From JBGCDD01 sp045105075 (GTDB lineage Bacteria > Pseudomonadota > Alphaproteobacteria > Rhodobacterales > Rhodobacteraceae), in assembly GCA_045105075.1 (NCBI GenBank), contig JBGCDD010000116.1, positions 1-7,585 of the forward strand: 7,585 nt of DNA. Direction: 5' to 3'. The stretch's first letter is position 1. Each line of letters begins with the position of its first letter. Below the pieces are notes generated by a model. It made no database searches and had not been told where the DNA came from. It saw nothing but the letters and a program-made list of their open reading frames with translations. Shown piece after piece: positions 6,287 to 7,585 of the stretch. The position numbers and the translations under genes are program-made.

Positions 6287-6997
6287 TGGGTGCGCCGCGC
6301 GTGCGCCGTCAAAAGCAATCGAATGCCAAACGAGGCTATCGGCACGGTCCAGCACCACCTGCCCCTCGTAGAAAGGATTGCTGGCCAGCGTGCCAATTCC
6401 ATGCGCATTGTCCCATGTGCCCAGCACATAAGCGCTGGCGAAATGCGCTTTCAAAGCATTGGCCTCGGCGGTGCCATTGTCCAGCGCCGCGATCATGTCA
6501 TCCCGTGTTCCGGTGGGCGGACCCCCAATGGCCAGCAAGAAAACCGCGTCATTCTCAATCAAAAACCCGGTCATCGCACCGCACCTCAATTGAGCACCGC
6601 GCAATGCCGGTTGTGGGACAGCCTGCCAAAGCTCCTGGTATTTGGCCAGAACACCGTCCTCGATCAGCCCCCCGGCCTCATCAAAAGACATCAACCCGAT
6701 ATCCGCGGCTCCGTGCTCACCGTGCCAGTTGATCTGGCGATGCCATGTGCATTTGCTGTCCTCAACCGTGATGTGCCCGGCGAACCCTTCTGACTCCATC
6801 AGCCTACGCAGCGCGGGCGGCCCCAGATCCGCAAGGCAGGAATGTCCCGCGATATCTGGTCTGTCCCGCGGAACGCGCAGATCCGCAAAAAGAGCGCCCG
6901 CCTGTAACCAATGCACTCGCGTGGTGTGATCCTCAAATCCAGGTGCTTTGATCCAATCGCGCTGCCAGTGGCCTTGCAGATGGTCTTGGGTGATCAA
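6272..6997 (-). CDS. Uncharacterised protein, possibly calycin-like
   Basis: A 241-aa protein that I cannot assign to a characterised family, although similar proteins seem common in Proteobacteria. Conserved-looking features are GHWQRDWI near the N-terminus, RVHWLQAG followed by ADLRVPRDRPD (27-48), CTWHRQINWHG (83-93), IEDGVLAKYQELWQ (112-125) and VLGTWDNAHGIGTL (191-204). The recurring Trp and the alternating short strands, with G-x-W near the start, suggest a beta-barrel of the lipocalin/calycin kind that could bind a small ligand or act as an enzyme; this is inference. There is no signal peptide or membrane segment. The start is a TTG at 6997 overlapping the stop of the upstream hydrolase as TTGA, with CAGG about 7 nt before it. 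That overlap makes a shared operon and a linked function likely. Its 3' end overlaps the DUF917 gene by 15 bp on the opposite strand. Confidence 0.72.
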   Translation of the reverse strand: MITQDHLQGHWQRDWIKAPGFEDHTTRVHWLQAGALFADLRVPRDRPDIAGHSCLADLGPPALRRLMESEGFAGHITVEDSKCTWHRQINWHGEHGAADIGLMSFDEAGGLIEDGVLAKYQELWQAVPQPALRGAQLRCGAMTGFLIENDAVFLLAIGGPPTGTRDDMIAALDNGTAEANALKAHFASAYVLGTWDNAHGIGTLASNPFYEGQVVLDRADSLVWHSIAFDGARAAHPLTIG

Positions 6998-7585
6998 GCG
7001 GCCGCCTGCTTTTGCGCAGCCATCCCGGCAATCAACTCTTGCGAGGGCAAAACGGCTCCGGTTTGCAGATACTCCATCGCGTTCAGCGAGGCGTCATGCG
7101 CCGCCTGAGAGGATCCTGCGACACAATCCTTGGCAACCCGGCAGTAGTAGTCACTTTGGTGCGCATCCGCGAAGGTGTAGTGCACGCAAACATCCGTCAG
7201 ACAGCCAACCAAAATCAGTGTTTGCGCTTTTAGCCCCCTCAGCAAGATTTCCAACTCGGTCCCGAAAAAGCACGAATAGCGGCGTTTGTGGATGAAATAG
7301 TCGGTCGCGCGCATGCCCATTTCTTCGGCCGCCACCGGTGTTCCGGGATTGCCTTCGAGGCAGTGAACGTCTTCTGAGCCATCCAGTTCGCGCCCATAGT
7401 CGATCATGTCTTTGCGGTGGATTTCCTGAAAGAAGATCACCGGAATATCGTTGTCATGTGCGGCGTCTACCATCGTGCGGGCGCGTTTCTGGTTCTCAAA
7501 GAAATTCGGCATATGTGGGATGCCATTGTCATAGTCCTGCATGAAAGCCGACTTTTGAATGTCGACGACGATCAAAACAGGCTGT
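6994..7585 (-). CDS. Isochorismatase-like cysteine hydrolase (5' end beyond the window)
   Basis: Third isochorismatase-like hydrolase of the window, partial: the frame is open to the right edge, where it reads QPVLIVVDIQ, the family's first strand, so only a short N-terminus is missing. A TTG at 7575 is internal to that strand and is not the start. The triad is the Asp of VVDIQ (codon 7561-7563), the Lys of IHKRRYSCFFGTELE (7285-7287) and the Cys of GCLTDVCVHYT (7186-7188). It lacks the PGKG and TTMREANDRGF blocks shared by the two paralogues on the other strand, so it belongs to a different subfamily and is not a copy of them. The family includes N-carbamoyl-amino acid and N-carbamoylsarcosine amidases, nicotinamidases and isochorismatases. 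Context favours an amide, ureido or carbamoyl substrate (inference). The stop overlaps the TTG start of the following uncharacterised gene. Confidence 0.87.
   Translation of the reverse strand, partial: QPVLIVVDIQKSAFMQDYDNGIPHMPNFFENQKRARTMVDAAHDNDIPVIFFQEIHRKDMIDYGRELDGSEDVHCLEGNPGTPVAAEEMGMRATDYFIHKRRYSCFFGTELEILLRGLKAQTLILVGCLTDVCVHYTFADAHQSDYYCRVAKDCVAGSSQAAHDASLNAMEYLQTGAVLPSQELIAGMAAQKQAAA

Noticed and set aside
6290..6793. 167-residue open frame on the + strand over the uncharacterised minus-strand gene
   Set aside because: The minus-strand frame is longer, is coupled to its neighbour by a stop-start overlap and contains the conserved-looking Trp motifs; the + frame looks like a shadow.
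7573..7575. TTG as the start of the right-edge hydrolase
   Set aside because: It lies inside the first beta-strand of the family fold, and the frame stays open to the window end; the real start is off the window.

Overview
The window is a gene-dense, moderately GC-rich stretch. Its codon use and protein style look like an alphaproteobacterium, probably of the Rhodobacteraceae/roseobacter type; this is an impression from protein sequences remembered, not a computed assignment. There are eight protein-coding genes in four transcription blocks. No RNA gene, mobile element, CRISPR array or transcription factor is visible.

Block 1 (+ strand, 6-3169) is a tightly coupled operon that probably begins left of the window. 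It encodes a biuret hydrolase-type cysteine amidohydrolase (biuH), a double-domain ABC ATPase of the BMP/nucleoside type, a second diverged hydrolase of the same family, and a small cupin. Every junction overlaps (ATGA, TGATG, then 8 nt). Block 2 (- strand, 3171-3968) is a metallo-beta-lactamase-fold hydrolase ending 1 nt from the cupin stop. Block 3 (+ strand, 4215 or 4125 to 6286) pairs an arginase/agmatinase-family ureohydrolase with a DUF917 protein through a GTGA overlap. Block 4 (- strand, 6272-7585) pairs a third isochorismatase-like hydrolase, cut by the right edge, with an uncharacterised protein through a TTGA overlap. The gap at 3969-4214 is the only intergenic space. It should hold the promoters of blocks 2 and 3, and may carry a small relic of a HepT/DUF86-like gene.

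The gene content points to scavenging of nitrogen from ureide or guanidino compounds. The probable flow is uptake by the ABC system, cleavage of C-N bonds in a guanidino compound by the ureohydrolase, and deamination of biuret-like or N-carbamoyl products by the isochorismatase-like hydrolases. DUF917 proteins are linked to (thio)hydantoin chemistry, so a cyclic ureide is also possible. The biuret hydrolase call is strong because all four known catalytic/binding residues align with one constant offset. Substrates of the other two cysteine hydrolases, the ureohydrolase, DUF917, the MBL protein and the cupin are unknown. Downstream steps (allophanate hydrolase, urease), the transporter's binding protein and its permeases are not in the window. 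The combination of three cysteine hydrolases, a ureohydrolase and DUF917 in 7.6 kb is the candidate for an undescribed pathway.
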